A stretch of 64,000 bases of DNA, from assembly GCA_910584285.1 (NCBI GenBank), contig CAJTYK010000001.1, forward strand, positions 1-64,000, given 5' to 3'. Numbering within the stretch: the stretch's first letter is position 1; each line of letters starts with the position of its first letter. The notes beneath the pieces are model-generated. The model ran no database searches. It had not been told where the DNA came from and saw only the letters and a program-made list of their open reading frames with translations. The DNA is from an uncultured Oscillospiraceae bacterium. Its GTDB lineage: Bacteria; Bacillota; Clostridia; Oscillospirales; Oscillospiraceae. Below, in pieces: positions 41,365 to 49,823 of this stretch. Both the position numbers and the translations under genes were made by a program.

Positions 41365-42858
41365 ATGGATCGAAATGAAGCGATTTCCAAACTGGCCCAC
41401 TACGCTGTACAGACAGGACTGGTGGCGGAGAACGAGTACATCTGGGCCGTCAACACCATTTTGGACGTGCTGAAGCTGGACGACTACACCCCGGCCGCCC
41501 CGGATTCCGGGGAGGTGGAGCTGGCCCCGGTGCTGGAGGCCCTGCTGGACGATGCCTACGAGCGGGGCGCGCTCACCGAAAACTCGGTGGTCTACCGGGA
41601 TCTGTTCGACACTGAGCTCATGGGGCGGCTCACCCCCCGGCCCGCCCAGGTCATCGAGACCTTCCAGGCCCTGTACCGGGAGGATCCCCAAAAGGCCACC
41701 GACTGGTACTACAAGCTGAGCCAGGACACCAACTATATCCGCCGGGATCGGATTGCCCGGGACGTGCAGTGGAAGGCCCCCACCGAGTACGGCGAGCTGG
41801 ACATCACCATCAACCTGTCCAAGCCGGAGAAGGATCCCAAGGCCATCGCCGCGGCGAAAAACCTGCCCGCCTCCGCCTATCCCCGGTGCCAGCTGTGCGC
41901 GGAAAATGAGGGCTACGCGGGGCGTGTCAACCACCCCGCCCGGCAGAACCACCGGATTGTGCCCATCACCATCAATGGCTCCCCCTGGTTTTTGCAGTAT
42001 TCCCCCTATGTGTACTACAATGAGCACTGCATCTGCCTGAACAGCCAGCACGTGCCCATGAAGATTGACCGGGCCTGCTTCGGCAAGCTGCTGGACTTCG
42101 TGGGCCAGTTCCCCCACTACTTCGTGGGCTCTAACGCCGATCTGCCCATCGTGGGCGGCTCCATCCTGGCCCACGATCACTTCCAGGGCGGGCGGTACGA
42201 GTTCGCCATGGCTAAGGCCCCGGTGGAGACACCCTTCGTTTTCCCCGGCTTTGAGGACGTGGAGGCGGGCATTGTGAAATGGCCCATGTCGGTGGTGCGC
42301 ATCGCCTCCGAAAAGCCGGATCGGCTGGTGGAGCTGGCAGACAAGATCCTGCTGGCATGGCGGGGCTACACCGACGAAAGCGCCTTTATCTTCGCCGAGA
42401 CGGAGGGCGAGCCCCACAACACCATTACCCCCATCGCCCGGAAGCGGGGGGACAAGTTTGAGCTGGATCTGGTGCTGCGCAACAACATCACCACCCAGGA
42501 GCACCCCCTGGGGGTCTACCATCCCCACGCGGAGCTCCACCACATCAAGAAAGAGAACATCGGCCTCATCGAGGTGATGGGGCTGGCGGTGCTCCCGGCC
42601 CGGCTGAAGGACGAGCTGGCGGCAGTGGCGAATGCGCTGGCCTCCGGCGCGGATCTCCGGGCGGACGAGCGCACCGCCAAGCACGCTGACTGGGCGGAGG
42701 GCTTCGCCAAGCACTACACGATTACAGCGGACAATGCCCTGGACATCGTGAAGAAGGAGACGGGGCTGGTGTTCGCCCAGGTGCTGGAGCACGCCGGCGT
42801 ATACGCCCGCACCCCCGAGGGCAAGGAAGCCTTTCTGCGGTTCCTGGGCTGCGTGTGA
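41365..42858 (+). CDS. galT: UDP-glucose--hexose-1-phosphate uridylyltransferase, class II
   Basis: Exchanges UMP between UDP-glucose and galactose 1-phosphate. The 497-aa length and the sequence pattern (LYREDPQKATDWYYKLSQDTNYIR, NEHCICLNSQHVPM, GGSILAHDHFQGGRYEF, NTITPIARKR) are those of the Firmicutes class II GalT, not the 350-aa E. coli type. It is cotranscribed with galK and followed by a perfect terminator. No galE is in the window. Confidence 0.95.
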   Translation: MDRNEAISKLAHYAVQTGLVAENEYIWAVNTILDVLKLDDYTPAAPDSGEVELAPVLEALLDDAYERGALTENSVVYRDLFDTELMGRLTPRPAQVIETFQALYREDPQKATDWYYKLSQDTNYIRRDRIARDVQWKAPTEYGELDITINLSKPEKDPKAIAAAKNLPASAYPRCQLCAENEGYAGRVNHPARQNHRIVPITINGSPWFLQYSPYVYYNEHCICLNSQHVPMKIDRACFGKLLDFVGQFPHYFVGSNADLPIVGGSILAHDHFQGGRYEFAMAKAPVETPFVFPGFEDVEAGIVKWPMSVVRIASEKPDRLVELADKILLAWRGYTDESAFIFAETEGEPHNTITPIARKRGDKFELDLVLRNNITTQEHPLGVYHPHAELHHIKKENIGLIEVMGLAVLPARLKDELAAVANALASGADLRADERTAKHADWAEGFAKHYTITADNALDIVKKETGLVFAQVLEHAGVYARTPEGKEAFLRFLGCV

Positions 42859-42888
42859 GCGCCCTTGCGTCCCGAATGCCTTTGTGAT

Positions 42889-42933
42889 AAAATACCTCCG
42901 TATCTCCAGTCTGGGGATACGGAGGTATTTTTT
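42889..42933 (+). terminator. Terminator of galK-galT
   Basis: AATACCTCCGTATC (42891-42904) pairs perfectly with GATACGGAGGTATT (42916-42929), followed by TTTT. Confidence 0.92.
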
Positions 42934-42948
42934 CGGGGAGGCGTTCAC

Positions 42949-43911
42949 TTGAAGGAATTCACCATCGGCCCCAATGACGCGGGACAGCGGCTGGATCGCT
43001 GGCTGGACAAGGCGGTGCCCCTCCTCCCCGCCCCGCTGGCCCAGAAGTATATCCGCCTGAAGCGGGTGAAGCGCAACGGAAAGCCCGCCAAGCGGGACGA
43101 GAGGCTTCAGGCCGGGGACGTGCTCCAGCTCTACCTCAACGACGAGTTTTTCGACGCGCCCACCCCGGACAACGCCTTCCTCCGGGTGGCCAGGCCCCGG
43201 CTGAACATCCTGTATGAGGATGACAACCTGCTCCTGCTGGACAAGCGCCCGGGGATGGTGGCGCACCCTGACGACAGGTCGCAGGTGGACACCCTCATCA
43301 CCCACGTCCAGGCGTACCTCTACCAGAAGCGGGAGTGGTCGCCCTACCGGGAGCACACCTTCACCCCCGCCCTGTGCAACCGCATTGACCGGAACACCGG
43401 GGGAATCGTCATCGCCGCCAAGACGGCGGAGGCCCTGCGGGTGATGAACCAGAAGATTCGGGATCGGGAGCTGCAAAAGCTGTACCTGTGCGTGATCCAC
43501 GGGGAGATGGTCCCCCGGGAGGGGCAGCTAAAGGGCTATCTTCTCAAGGACGAAAACCGGGCCCAGGTGCGGGTATTTGACAAGCCCGTGCCGGGGGGCA
43601 GGACGGCAGTGACGCTGTACCGCACATTGGAGACGAGGAACGGGCTGTCACTGGTGGAATGCGACCTCATCACCGGGCGCACCCACCAGATCCGGGCCCA
43701 GTTCGCGGCCGCGGGCCACCCCCTGCTGGGGGACGGCAAATACGGCCGGGAGCGGGACGACAAACGGTACGGGCGGCGGTATCAGGCGCTGTACTCCTAT
43801 AAGCTGCGGTTTGCCTTCACCACCGACGCGGGCTGCCTGGAGCCGCTGAACGGGCGGGAGTGGACGGTGGAGGACGTGGATTTTGTGGCGGAATATTTTC
43901 CGAAGGGGTGA
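42949..43911 (+). CDS. RluA-family pseudouridine synthase
   Basis: Isomerises uridine in 23S rRNA or tRNA. The 320-aa protein has an S4-like N-terminal domain (GQRLDRWLDKAVP, VKRNGKPAKRDERLQAGD) and the catalytic RluA core: LLLLDKRPGMVAHPD, the catalytic Asp in NRIDRNTGGIVIAAK near 145, and DLITGRTHQIRAQ. The start is a TTG at 42949, 7 nt after GGGGAGG, since no ATG fits the ribosome site and codons upstream lie inside the galT terminator. The specific target uridine cannot be told. Confidence 0.9.
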   Translation: MKEFTIGPNDAGQRLDRWLDKAVPLLPAPLAQKYIRLKRVKRNGKPAKRDERLQAGDVLQLYLNDEFFDAPTPDNAFLRVARPRLNILYEDDNLLLLDKRPGMVAHPDDRSQVDTLITHVQAYLYQKREWSPYREHTFTPALCNRIDRNTGGIVIAAKTAEALRVMNQKIRDRELQKLYLCVIHGEMVPREGQLKGYLLKDENRAQVRVFDKPVPGGRTAVTLYRTLETRNGLSLVECDLITGRTHQIRAQFAAAGHPLLGDGKYGRERDDKRYGRRYQALYSYKLRFAFTTDAGCLEPLNGREWTVEDVDFVAEYFPKG

Positions 43912-43917
43912 GCAGCT

Positions 43918-44379
43918 TTGGGCTGGGAAATTTGGAACCTGCGGGAGTGGCCGGATCGGCTGGAACAGGCGGCGGCGTGGTTCCACGAGAAGTGGGGCAT
44001 CCCCCTGGCCGCCTATCGGGAGAGTATGCTGGACTGCGTTGAGGGAAAAGGCCCTGTGCCCCAGTGGTATGTGGCGGTGAAGGCCGGCGCTATCCTCGGC
44101 GGGCTGGGGGTCATTGAGAACGACTTCCACGACCGGAAGGATCTGACTCCCAACGTGTGCGCCGTCTACGTGGAGGAGGCGCACCGCTGCCGAGGCATCG
44201 CCGGGGCGCTGCTAGAGCACGCCTGCGCCGATATGGCGGGGCTGGGGGTGGACACCCTGTATCTGCTCACCGATCACACGTCTTTTTATGAGCGGTACGG
44301 CTGGGAATTCTTCTGCATGGCCCAGGGGGACGGGGAGGCGGAGCCCTCCCGGATGTATGTCCGCCGTCGGCCCAAATGA
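43918..44379 (+). CDS. GNAT-family N-acetyltransferase
   Basis: A 153-aa acetyltransferase with VYVEEAHRCRGIAGALLEHACADM (acetyl-CoA binding R/Q-x-x-G-x-G/A loop near residue 88) and YLLTDHTSFYERYGWEFF, typical of GNATs that act on small amines. The TTG at 43918 is the likely start, 7 nt after the pseudouridine synthase stop with GAAGGGG before it. It overlaps the next open frame at its stop. The substrate is unknown. Confidence 0.85.
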   Translation: MGWEIWNLREWPDRLEQAAAWFHEKWGIPLAAYRESMLDCVEGKGPVPQWYVAVKAGAILGGLGVIENDFHDRKDLTPNVCAVYVEEAHRCRGIAGALLEHACADMAGLGVDTLYLLTDHTSFYERYGWEFFCMAQGDGEAEPSRMYVRRRPK

Positions 44380-44390
44380 GGAGAGCTTCC

Positions 44391-44957
44391 ATGTACTATC
44401 ACGCGTCCCCCACACCGGGGATCACGGCGCTGGAGCCCCGGCGCTCCAACCACGGCGTCCCTCTGGTCTACTTCTCCACAAAGCGGGAAAACGTGCTGGT
44501 CTACCTGAGCAACGCGGTGGAAAAATTCTGCCGGGAGACGGGCTTCCCCCACGCCGGCCCGTGGACAAAATGGGGCCCCTACGGCTTCCGGGACGGGGTG
44601 CTGCTGTTGGAGGAATACTACCCCGATGCGCTGGAGGACACCTACCAGGGCGTGTCCGGGTACATCTATCGGACGGCCGCCCTTCCGGAGACGCCCCGAG
44701 ACATCGGCATACCGGACACTGCTGCGTCTGCCGTTCCCGTGCTGGTAGATGGGGCGGAGTTCGTCCCGGACGCGCTGGAGGCGATCCTTGCGGCGGAGCG
44801 GGCCGGGCTGCTGGCCCTTACCCGGTACGGGGAGCTGACGGAGAAAAATCGGGCGTGGATCCTGCGCACCATGCGGGAGGAGTACGGCAGCGCGGGGGAT
44901 CATCCTGAATACCGATACTTTCTCAAAAACAAGTTTCCATTCCTTTCGGAGGGGTGA
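44391..44957 (+). CDS. Conserved hypothetical protein, possibly ADP-ribosyltransferase-like
   Basis: A 188-aa protein starting MYYHASPTPGITALEPRRS. The pattern YHAS...LEPRRSNHGVPLVYFSTKRENVLVYLS recalls the first strands of ADP-ribosyltransferase folds with an H...Y/F...E active site, but I cannot place the third motif, so this is a weak suggestion. The C-terminal half holds LAAERAGLLALTRYGELTEKNRAWI and EYRYFLKNKFP. No signal peptide or membrane helix. The ATG at 44391 is 7 nt after AGGAG, 11 nt behind the GNAT stop, so it is co-transcribed. Confidence 0.7.
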   Translation: MYYHASPTPGITALEPRRSNHGVPLVYFSTKRENVLVYLSNAVEKFCRETGFPHAGPWTKWGPYGFRDGVLLLEEYYPDALEDTYQGVSGYIYRTAALPETPRDIGIPDTAASAVPVLVDGAEFVPDALEAILAAERAGLLALTRYGELTEKNRAWILRTMREEYGSAGDHPEYRYFLKNKFPFLSEG

Positions 44958-45000
44958 AAAAACTCCCTCCCCCGCGCAGGCGGGGGAGGGAATTTTTTCA
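44953..45000. terminator. Bidirectional terminator between the hypothetical gene and copA
   Basis: TCCCTCCCCCGC/GCGGGGGAGGGA (44963-44974, 44979-44990) with AAAAAA on the left and TTTTTT on the right. It overlaps the last codons of both converging genes. Confidence 0.92.
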
Positions 45001-45198
45001 CTGGATGGACACCACCCGATACCCGGCCTCCTCCACAGCGGCGCGGATGGCCTCGTCTGTCACGTCTCCGGTGACGACGGCGGTCTTGCTGTCCAGATCC
45101 ACTGTGGCGGACACGCCGGGGATACCGTTGAGCGCCTTGTCCACGTGGGCGCGGCAGTTCTGGCACATCATGCCCTCAATGACGACCTTCTTTTCCAT
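44998..45198 (-). CDS. Embedded CopZ-like copper chaperone reading frame (in-frame internal start)
   Basis: Inside copA, in the same frame, an ATG at 45198 is preceded by AAAGGAG at 45210-45216 with an 11-nt gap. Translation from it would give a free 66-aa HMA protein (MEKKVVIEGMMCQNCRAH to the shared stop), which is exactly the size of CopZ chaperones. A normal internal methionine would not need such a ribosome site, so the cell may make both the fused and the free form, or a separate copZ gene was recently fused to copA. Confidence 0.5.
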   Translation of the reverse strand: MEKKVVIEGMMCQNCRAHVDKALNGIPGVSATVDLDSKTAVVTGDVTDEAIRAAVEEAGYRVVSIQ

Positions 45199-47538
45199 AG
45201 CTTTTTGTTCTCCTTTCACTTCAACGGCGGGTGCTCCGCCGGTTTTGACCTCTGCTTTATGCTGGAGGCTGGGCTTAAAGAACCGCAGCCGCAGGGCGTT
45301 GGTCACCACGCACACCGAACTGAAGCTCATGGCCGCCCCGGCGATCATGGGGTTGAGCTGGGGCCCGCCCCAGATGGCCAGCACTCCCGCCGCCACCGGG
45401 ATGCAGATGGCGTTGTAGAAAAACGCCCAGAACAGGTTCTGCTTCACGTTGCGGATGGTGGCCCGGGACAGCTCCACCGCTGTCACCGCGTCCGCCAGAT
45501 CCGACTTCATCAGCACGATGTCGGCGCTCTCGATGGCCACGTCCGCCCCCGCGCCGATGGCCAGGCCCACGTCCGCCCGGGCCAGGGCCGGGGCGTCGTT
45601 GATACCGTCCCCCACCATGGCCACCTTCTCGCCCCGCTCCTGGAGGGCGGCGATCTGCCGCTCCTTGTCGGCGGGGAGCACCTCGCTCACCACGGAGCCC
45701 AAGCCCAGCTCCTTGCCGATGGCCTCGGCGGTGCGCCTGTTGTCGCCGGTGAGCATCACCACCTTCAATCCCAGCCTCTGGAAGCCCTCAATGGCGGCGC
45801 GGCTGCTCTCCTTCACCGTGTCCGCCACGGCGATGACGCCGATGGGTTTGCCGTCCTCCACGAAGAACAGCGGCGTCTTGCCCTGCCCCGCCAGCCCGTC
45901 GGCGATCATGGCGTCCTGGCCCAGCTCCACCTTGGCGTCCGCCAGCATGGCGGCGTTGCCCGCCAGGTAGGATGCGCCCTGAATGCTCCCCCGCACCCCC
46001 TTGCCATGGACGGCCTCAAAGCCCGTCACCGGGGCCAGGGGGATGGAGCGGCGCTCCGCCTCCTCCACCACAGCCCCGCCCAGGGGGTGCTCGGAGGGCT
46101 TCTCCAGAGAGGCCGCCACGCACAGCAGCTCCTCTGCCGTGGTTTGTCCCAGGGGATACACGTCAGTGACCCGGGGCTTGCCCTCGGTGACGGTGCCCGT
46201 CTTGTCCAGTACCACCGTGGTGACGGAGCGCAGGTGCTCCAGCCCCTCGGCGGACTTTACCAGGATGCCGTACTCCGCCCCCTTGCCGGTGCCCACCATG
46301 ATGGCCACCGGAGTGGCAAGGCCCAGAGCGCAGGGGCAGGAGATCACCAGCACCGCTACGCCGGAGGTGAGGGCCCGCTCAATGGATCCGGTGGCGATCA
46401 TCCACACCACGGCGGTGATCAGCGCGATGGCCATCACCACCGGGACGAACACCCCCGCCACCTTATCCGCCAGCTTGGCGATGGGGGCTTTGGAGGAGGC
46501 CGCTTCGTCCACCAGCCGGATCATCTGGGCCAGGGTGGTGTCCTGCCCCACCCGGGTGGCCCGGAGGGTGAGGACGCCGGATTTGTTGAGGGAGGCGGAG
46601 ATCACCGTGTCCCCGGGGCCCTTGTCCACCGGGATGGACTCGCCGGTGAGGGCGGACTCGTCCACGCTGGACGCCCCCTCCACCACCACGCCGTCCACCG
46701 GCACCGATCCGCCGGGCCGCACCAGCACCAGATCCCCCGCCTGCACCTGCTCCACGGGCACCTCCGCCTCCCCGCCGTCCCGCAAGACAGTGGCGGTCTT
46801 GGGGGTGAGATCCATCAACCGGGCGATGGCCTGGCCCGTCTTGCCCTTGGAGCGGGTCTCCAGATATTTGCCCAGGGTGATCAGGGTCAGGATCATCCCC
46901 GCCGACTCGAAGTACAGATCCATGGAGTAGTGCTCCACCAGCTCCATGTCCCCGTGGCCCAGCCCCCAGCCGATGCAGTACAGCGCCGCGATGCCGTACA
47001 CCACGGCGGCGGCAGAGCCCACGGCGATGAGGGAGTCCATGTTGGGAGACAGGTGGAACAGGGTTTTGAACCCCACCCGGTAGTATTTCTGGTTGATTAC
47101 CAGAATAGGCACGGTGAGCAGAAAGAGCGTCAGGGCGTAGATCATGGCGTTTTCCGTCCCGTGGAAGAAGTGGGGGATGGGCCAGCCTATCATATGCCCC
47201 ATGGACAGGTAGAACAGGGGGATCAGGAACACAAAGGAGGAGATCAGCCGGGCCCTCATATTTTTGAGGTCGTCCTCCATGGCGTCCGCGGCGGGTCTGG
47301 CCGAGGCCTGGGCCGTACCCTCCCCCGGGGCGGCGGGCAGGGACGCGCCGTACCCCGCCTTCTCCACGGCGGACACGATCTGATCCGGGGTCAGCGCCCC
47401 GTCCCAGTCCACCGTCATGGAGCCGCCCAGCAGGTTGACGTTCACCTCGCACACCCCGTCCAGCTTCCGCACCGCCTTGTCCACGTGGGCGGAGCAGGCG
47501 GAGCAGGTCATGCCGGTGACGTTGAATTTTTGTTTCAT
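44998..47538 (-). CDS. copA: Copper-exporting P1B-type ATPase with N- and C-terminal metal-binding domains
   Basis: Exports Cu(I) across the membrane. The 846-aa protein has an N-terminal HMA domain (GMTCSACSAH, 8-18) and eight predicted helices with the transport motif SCPCALGLATP near 398. DKTGTVTEGKP near 444, HP in KPSEHPLGG and GDGINDAPALARADVG complete the catalytic parts. Unusually, a second HMA domain (MMCQNCRAHVDKAL) forms the last 66 residues after the final helices; CopA proteins normally have HMA domains only at the N-terminus. The ATG at 47538 follows GAGGTG. It is transcribed after csoR and should be induced by copper through it. Confidence 0.95.
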   Translation of the reverse strand: MKQKFNVTGMTCSACSAHVDKAVRKLDGVCEVNVNLLGGSMTVDWDGALTPDQIVSAVEKAGYGASLPAAPGEGTAQASARPAADAMEDDLKNMRARLISSFVFLIPLFYLSMGHMIGWPIPHFFHGTENAMIYALTLFLLTVPILVINQKYYRVGFKTLFHLSPNMDSLIAVGSAAAVVYGIAALYCIGWGLGHGDMELVEHYSMDLYFESAGMILTLITLGKYLETRSKGKTGQAIARLMDLTPKTATVLRDGGEAEVPVEQVQAGDLVLVRPGGSVPVDGVVVEGASSVDESALTGESIPVDKGPGDTVISASLNKSGVLTLRATRVGQDTTLAQMIRLVDEAASSKAPIAKLADKVAGVFVPVVMAIALITAVVWMIATGSIERALTSGVAVLVISCPCALGLATPVAIMVGTGKGAEYGILVKSAEGLEHLRSVTTVVLDKTGTVTEGKPRVTDVYPLGQTTAEELLCVAASLEKPSEHPLGGAVVEEAERRSIPLAPVTGFEAVHGKGVRGSIQGASYLAGNAAMLADAKVELGQDAMIADGLAGQGKTPLFFVEDGKPIGVIAVADTVKESSRAAIEGFQRLGLKVVMLTGDNRRTAEAIGKELGLGSVVSEVLPADKERQIAALQERGEKVAMVGDGINDAPALARADVGLAIGAGADVAIESADIVLMKSDLADAVTAVELSRATIRNVKQNLFWAFFYNAICIPVAAGVLAIWGGPQLNPMIAGAAMSFSSVCVVTNALRLRFFKPSLQHKAEVKTGGAPAVEVKGEQKAMEKKVVIEGMMCQNCRAHVDKALNGIPGVSATVDLDSKTAVVTGDVTDEAIRAAVEEAGYRVVSIQ

Positions 47539-47567
47539 GTTGAGTTCACCTCGTCTGCATATGCCGG

Positions 47568-47828
47568 TTACAGTATCTTCTCTAAAGCCTTCACCAATTC
47601 ATCGATCTTCTCCGCCCGCTCCGTGTCGCTGCCCGCGTGCTCCACACAGTGCTTCAGGTGGGCGGTGAGGATCTCCCGGTTGACCCGGCGGAGCATGGCA
47701 TCGGCGGCGGTCACCTGCTGGGAGATGTCCATGCAGTAGCGGTCCTCCTCCACCATCTTGATGATGCCGTCGATCTGTCCACGGGCGGTTTTCAGCAGCC
47801 GCAGCACCGTCCTTTGATCGGCCATCAT
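47568..47828 (-). CDS. csoR: CsoR-family copper-sensing repressor
   Basis: An 86-aa all-helical repressor. The Cu(I) ligand set is present: Cys in YCMDIS (residue 32), His in HLKH and Cys in HCVEH. This fits CsoR rather than FrmR or RcnR. It starts MMADQRTVLRLLKTARGQIDGI after AAGGAGGG. It lies 29 nt upstream of copA in the same direction, and a G-tract operator sits in front of it. Apo-CsoR should repress both genes and release on Cu(I) binding. Confidence 0.93.
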   Translation of the reverse strand: MMADQRTVLRLLKTARGQIDGIIKMVEEDRYCMDISQQVTAADAMLRRVNREILTAHLKHCVEHAGSDTERAEKIDELVKALEKIL

Positions 47829-47850
47829 GGGCTGTCCCTCCTTGTTGTAA

Positions 47851-47901
47851 TACCCCCCTGGGGGGTAGTCTTATCCTATCATGCCGCTGGGCTTTTGTCA
47901 A
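47851..47901 (-). promoter_or_regulatory. Promoter and CsoR operator of csoR-copA
   Basis: On the minus strand TTGACA (47901-47896), a 17-bp spacer and TAGGAT (47878-47873). Just downstream, over the transcription start, lies the perfect 17-bp palindrome TACCCCCCTGGGGGGTA (47851-47867), matching the TA-C-tract/G-tract-TA operators of CsoR. Confidence 0.88.
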
Positions 47902-47914
47902 GAGGGAATCCTCC

Positions 47915-47943
47915 TTGCCCTTCTCTCCGTTTTGTGGTACAAT
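47915..47943 (+). promoter_or_regulatory. Promoter of the aldose-epimerase-like gene
   Basis: TTGCCC (47915-47920), a 17-bp spacer and TACAAT (47938-47943), divergent from the csoR promoter. Confidence 0.6.
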
Positions 47944-47970
47944 ACCCAAAAACGTACAGGAGGGATTGTC

Positions 47971-48852
47971 ATGCAGGTTACGCTTCAAAAGGGCCCCTTT
48001 ACCGCCGCCGTGGACACCAAGGGGGGCGAGCTGGTCTCCTTCCGGGACGAGGCCGGCACGGAGTACATCTGGGGGGGCGACCCGGCCTACTGGGCGGGCC
48101 GGAACCCCATTCTGTTCCCCATCGTGGGCAGCCTGAAAAACGGCCAGGTGGACATCGGCGGCCAGACCTATGAGATGAACCGCCACGGCTTTGCCCGGGG
48201 GAGTAACTTCACCCTGGCGGAGCAGGGGGAGGACTTCGCCGTACTGGAACTGCGGGACAGCCCGGACACCCTGGCCCGCTATCCCTTCCCCTTCCTGCTG
48301 CGGGTGCGGCACCAGCTGCTGGCGGACGGCTTTGCCACCTCCTTTACCGTCTCCAACCCCGGGGAGGCCCCTCTGCCCTTCTGCATCGGCGCCCACACCG
48401 CCTTCAACTGCCCCCTGTACCCCGGTGAGCAGTTTGAGGACTACCGGCTGGTGTTCGATCAGGTGGAGGACTCCGATTCCCTCCCCCTCACCAGCCAAGG
48501 GCTTCTGTCCCCCGGCCCGGGCATTCCCCTCCTCCGGGGCACGGACACCATCCCCCTGAGCCACGAGCCCTTCGACCGGCTGGATACTTTGATCTTCGAC
48601 GGGCTGCGCTCCACCGGGGTGCGCCTGATCCACAAGGACACCGGCCGGGGCGTGCGCCTGGAGTTCGAGGACTTCCCCATGATCGCCTTCTGGACCATGG
48701 CCGGGGCCGACGCCCCCTACCTCTGCCTGGAGCCCTGGCACGGCTGCGCCGCCTGGGACAACGAGAGCGGCCGGTTTGAGGATAAGCCCCACTGCATCAC
48801 CCTCCAGCCCGGACAGACGCGCACCCTCTCCTTCACCGTAAAGCCCTTATGA
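47971..48852 (+). CDS. Aldose 1-epimerase family protein (LacX-like)
   Basis: A 293-aa protein of the galactose-mutarotase-like fold. EYIWGGDPAYWAGRNPILFPIVG, MNRHGFARG and FCIGAHTAFNCPL carry the conserved His/Arg of the family, and CLEPWHG the late Trp-His. It resembles the LacX/YeaD-like group more than classical GalM. The ATG at 47971 follows ACAGGAGGG. With galK-galT 5 kb away it may help supply alpha-galactose, but it has its own promoter and the sugar is not certain. Confidence 0.88.
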   Translation: MQVTLQKGPFTAAVDTKGGELVSFRDEAGTEYIWGGDPAYWAGRNPILFPIVGSLKNGQVDIGGQTYEMNRHGFARGSNFTLAEQGEDFAVLELRDSPDTLARYPFPFLLRVRHQLLADGFATSFTVSNPGEAPLPFCIGAHTAFNCPLYPGEQFEDYRLVFDQVEDSDSLPLTSQGLLSPGPGIPLLRGTDTIPLSHEPFDRLDTLIFDGLRSTGVRLIHKDTGRGVRLEFEDFPMIAFWTMAGADAPYLCLEPWHGCAAWDNESGRFEDKPHCITLQPGQTRTLSFTVKPL

Positions 48853-48953
48853 TTCTTTTTATCTCTATTAAGATTTCCTGAAAAAACCCTTCGGGCTGTG
48901 GACAGATCCCACCGGACTGTGGTATGCTCTTTTCAAAGAAAGGAGTGAGCTGT

Positions 48954-49301
48954 ATGATCATCAAACGCAGCGTCCCCATGTGCGTTATTCTGTCCATTGT
49001 CACCTGCGGGATCTATATGCTGTATTGGTATGTCTGCGCCGTCAACGAGGTGGACGCGGTGACCGAAGAACCCGGCCCCGGCGGTGGAATGTGCCTGCTG
49101 CTCACCATTGTCACCTGCGGCATTTACAACGTCTACTGGGGCTGGAAGATGGGCGACAAGCTGGACGCCTCTCGGGCCCGAAACGGCGTGGTGCCCGGCT
49201 CCTTTGCCATTCTGTTTCTGCTGCTGAACCTGTTCGGCCTGTCCATCGTCACCCTGGCCATCGTTCAGAGCGAGCTGAACAACTACTCCCCCAACGTCTG
49301 A
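48954..49301 (+). CDS. DUF4234 membrane protein
   Basis: A 115-aa protein with three hydrophobic segments. It contains two near-identical motifs, SIVTCGIYMLYWYVCAVNE and TIVTCGIYNVYWGWKMGDK, the tandem unit that defines DUF4234. No function is established. AAAGGAGTGAG precedes the ATG at 48954. Its stop overlaps the next start (TGATG), so it is coupled to the DUF2752 gene. Confidence 0.88.
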   Translation: MIIKRSVPMCVILSIVTCGIYMLYWYVCAVNEVDAVTEEPGPGGGMCLLLTIVTCGIYNVYWGWKMGDKLDASRARNGVVPGSFAILFLLLNLFGLSIVTLAIVQSELNNYSPNV

Positions 49302-49687
49302 TGGATCGCGCCTGCCGTCTGCGGCGGGTGCTGGGGGGCGGCGCCGCGCTGCTGGCGGCGGGGCTGGTCTATGCCCTCTGGGTGCGGCTCACCGGCCTGG
49401 CCCTCCCCTGCCCCTTCCGGGCGGCCACCGGCCTGCTGTGCCCCGGCTGCGGGGTGACCCGGATGTGCCTTGCCCTTCTCCGGGGGGACTGGGGGGCGGC
49501 GTGGGAGGCCAACCCTGTGCTGCTGATCCTGCTGCCCGTCCTGGGGCTGCTGGCCGTCCACATGGCCCTCCGGTATGTCCGGGAGGGGCGACTGACCGGC
49601 CCCCGCTGGGAAAATGCCCTGTGCTGGGTGCTGGTCGCCCTGCTGATTGTTTGGGGCGTTGTCCGCAATCTGCCGTTGACCCATTAA
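49301..49687 (+). CDS. DUF2752 membrane protein
   Basis: A 128-aa protein with about three membrane segments. The DUF2752 signature CPFRAATGLLCPGCGVTRM lies near residue 37-56, with three conserved cysteines. The role is unknown. Coupled to the DUF4234 gene by a one-base stop/start overlap, a pairing common in Firmicutes, and followed by a terminator. Confidence 0.88.
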   Translation: MDRACRLRRVLGGGAALLAAGLVYALWVRLTGLALPCPFRAATGLLCPGCGVTRMCLALLRGDWGAAWEANPVLLILLPVLGLLAVHMALRYVREGRLTGPRWENALCWVLVALLIVWGVVRNLPLTH

Positions 49688-49716
49688 GCGTCCCAGGCGG
49701 AGCCTGGGACGCTTTC
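49687..49716 (+). terminator. Terminator after DUF2752 gene
   Basis: AGCGTCCCAGGC (49687-49698) pairs perfectly with GCCTGGGACGCT (49702-49713), followed by TTCC. Confidence 0.85.
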
Positions 49717-49760
49717 CTGCTCTTTTCGAGCGGTTGTCTCAACTGTTTTCTGGGCTTTTG

Positions 49761-49790
49761 TTGACAATCCGCCTGTCCTCGCCGTATAAT
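49761..49790 (+). promoter_or_regulatory. Promoter of the mgtC gene
   Basis: TTGACA (49761-49766), an 18-bp spacer and a perfect TATAAT (49785-49790). About 27 nt to the start codon; no Mg riboswitch is seen. Confidence 0.85.
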
Positions 49791-49823
49791 AGGCATATCT
49801 TTAGACGATTTGGGGGAAGCGCC

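Noticed and set aside
41029..43500. 823-aa open frame antisense across galT and the pseudouridine synthase gene
   Set aside because: It spans two genes with their own terminator and ribosome sites; no protein family features.
45145..47739. 864-aa open frame antisense to copA
   Set aside because: Shadow of copA; Gly/His/Gln-rich, no ribosome site, and the sense strand encodes an unmistakable P-type ATPase.
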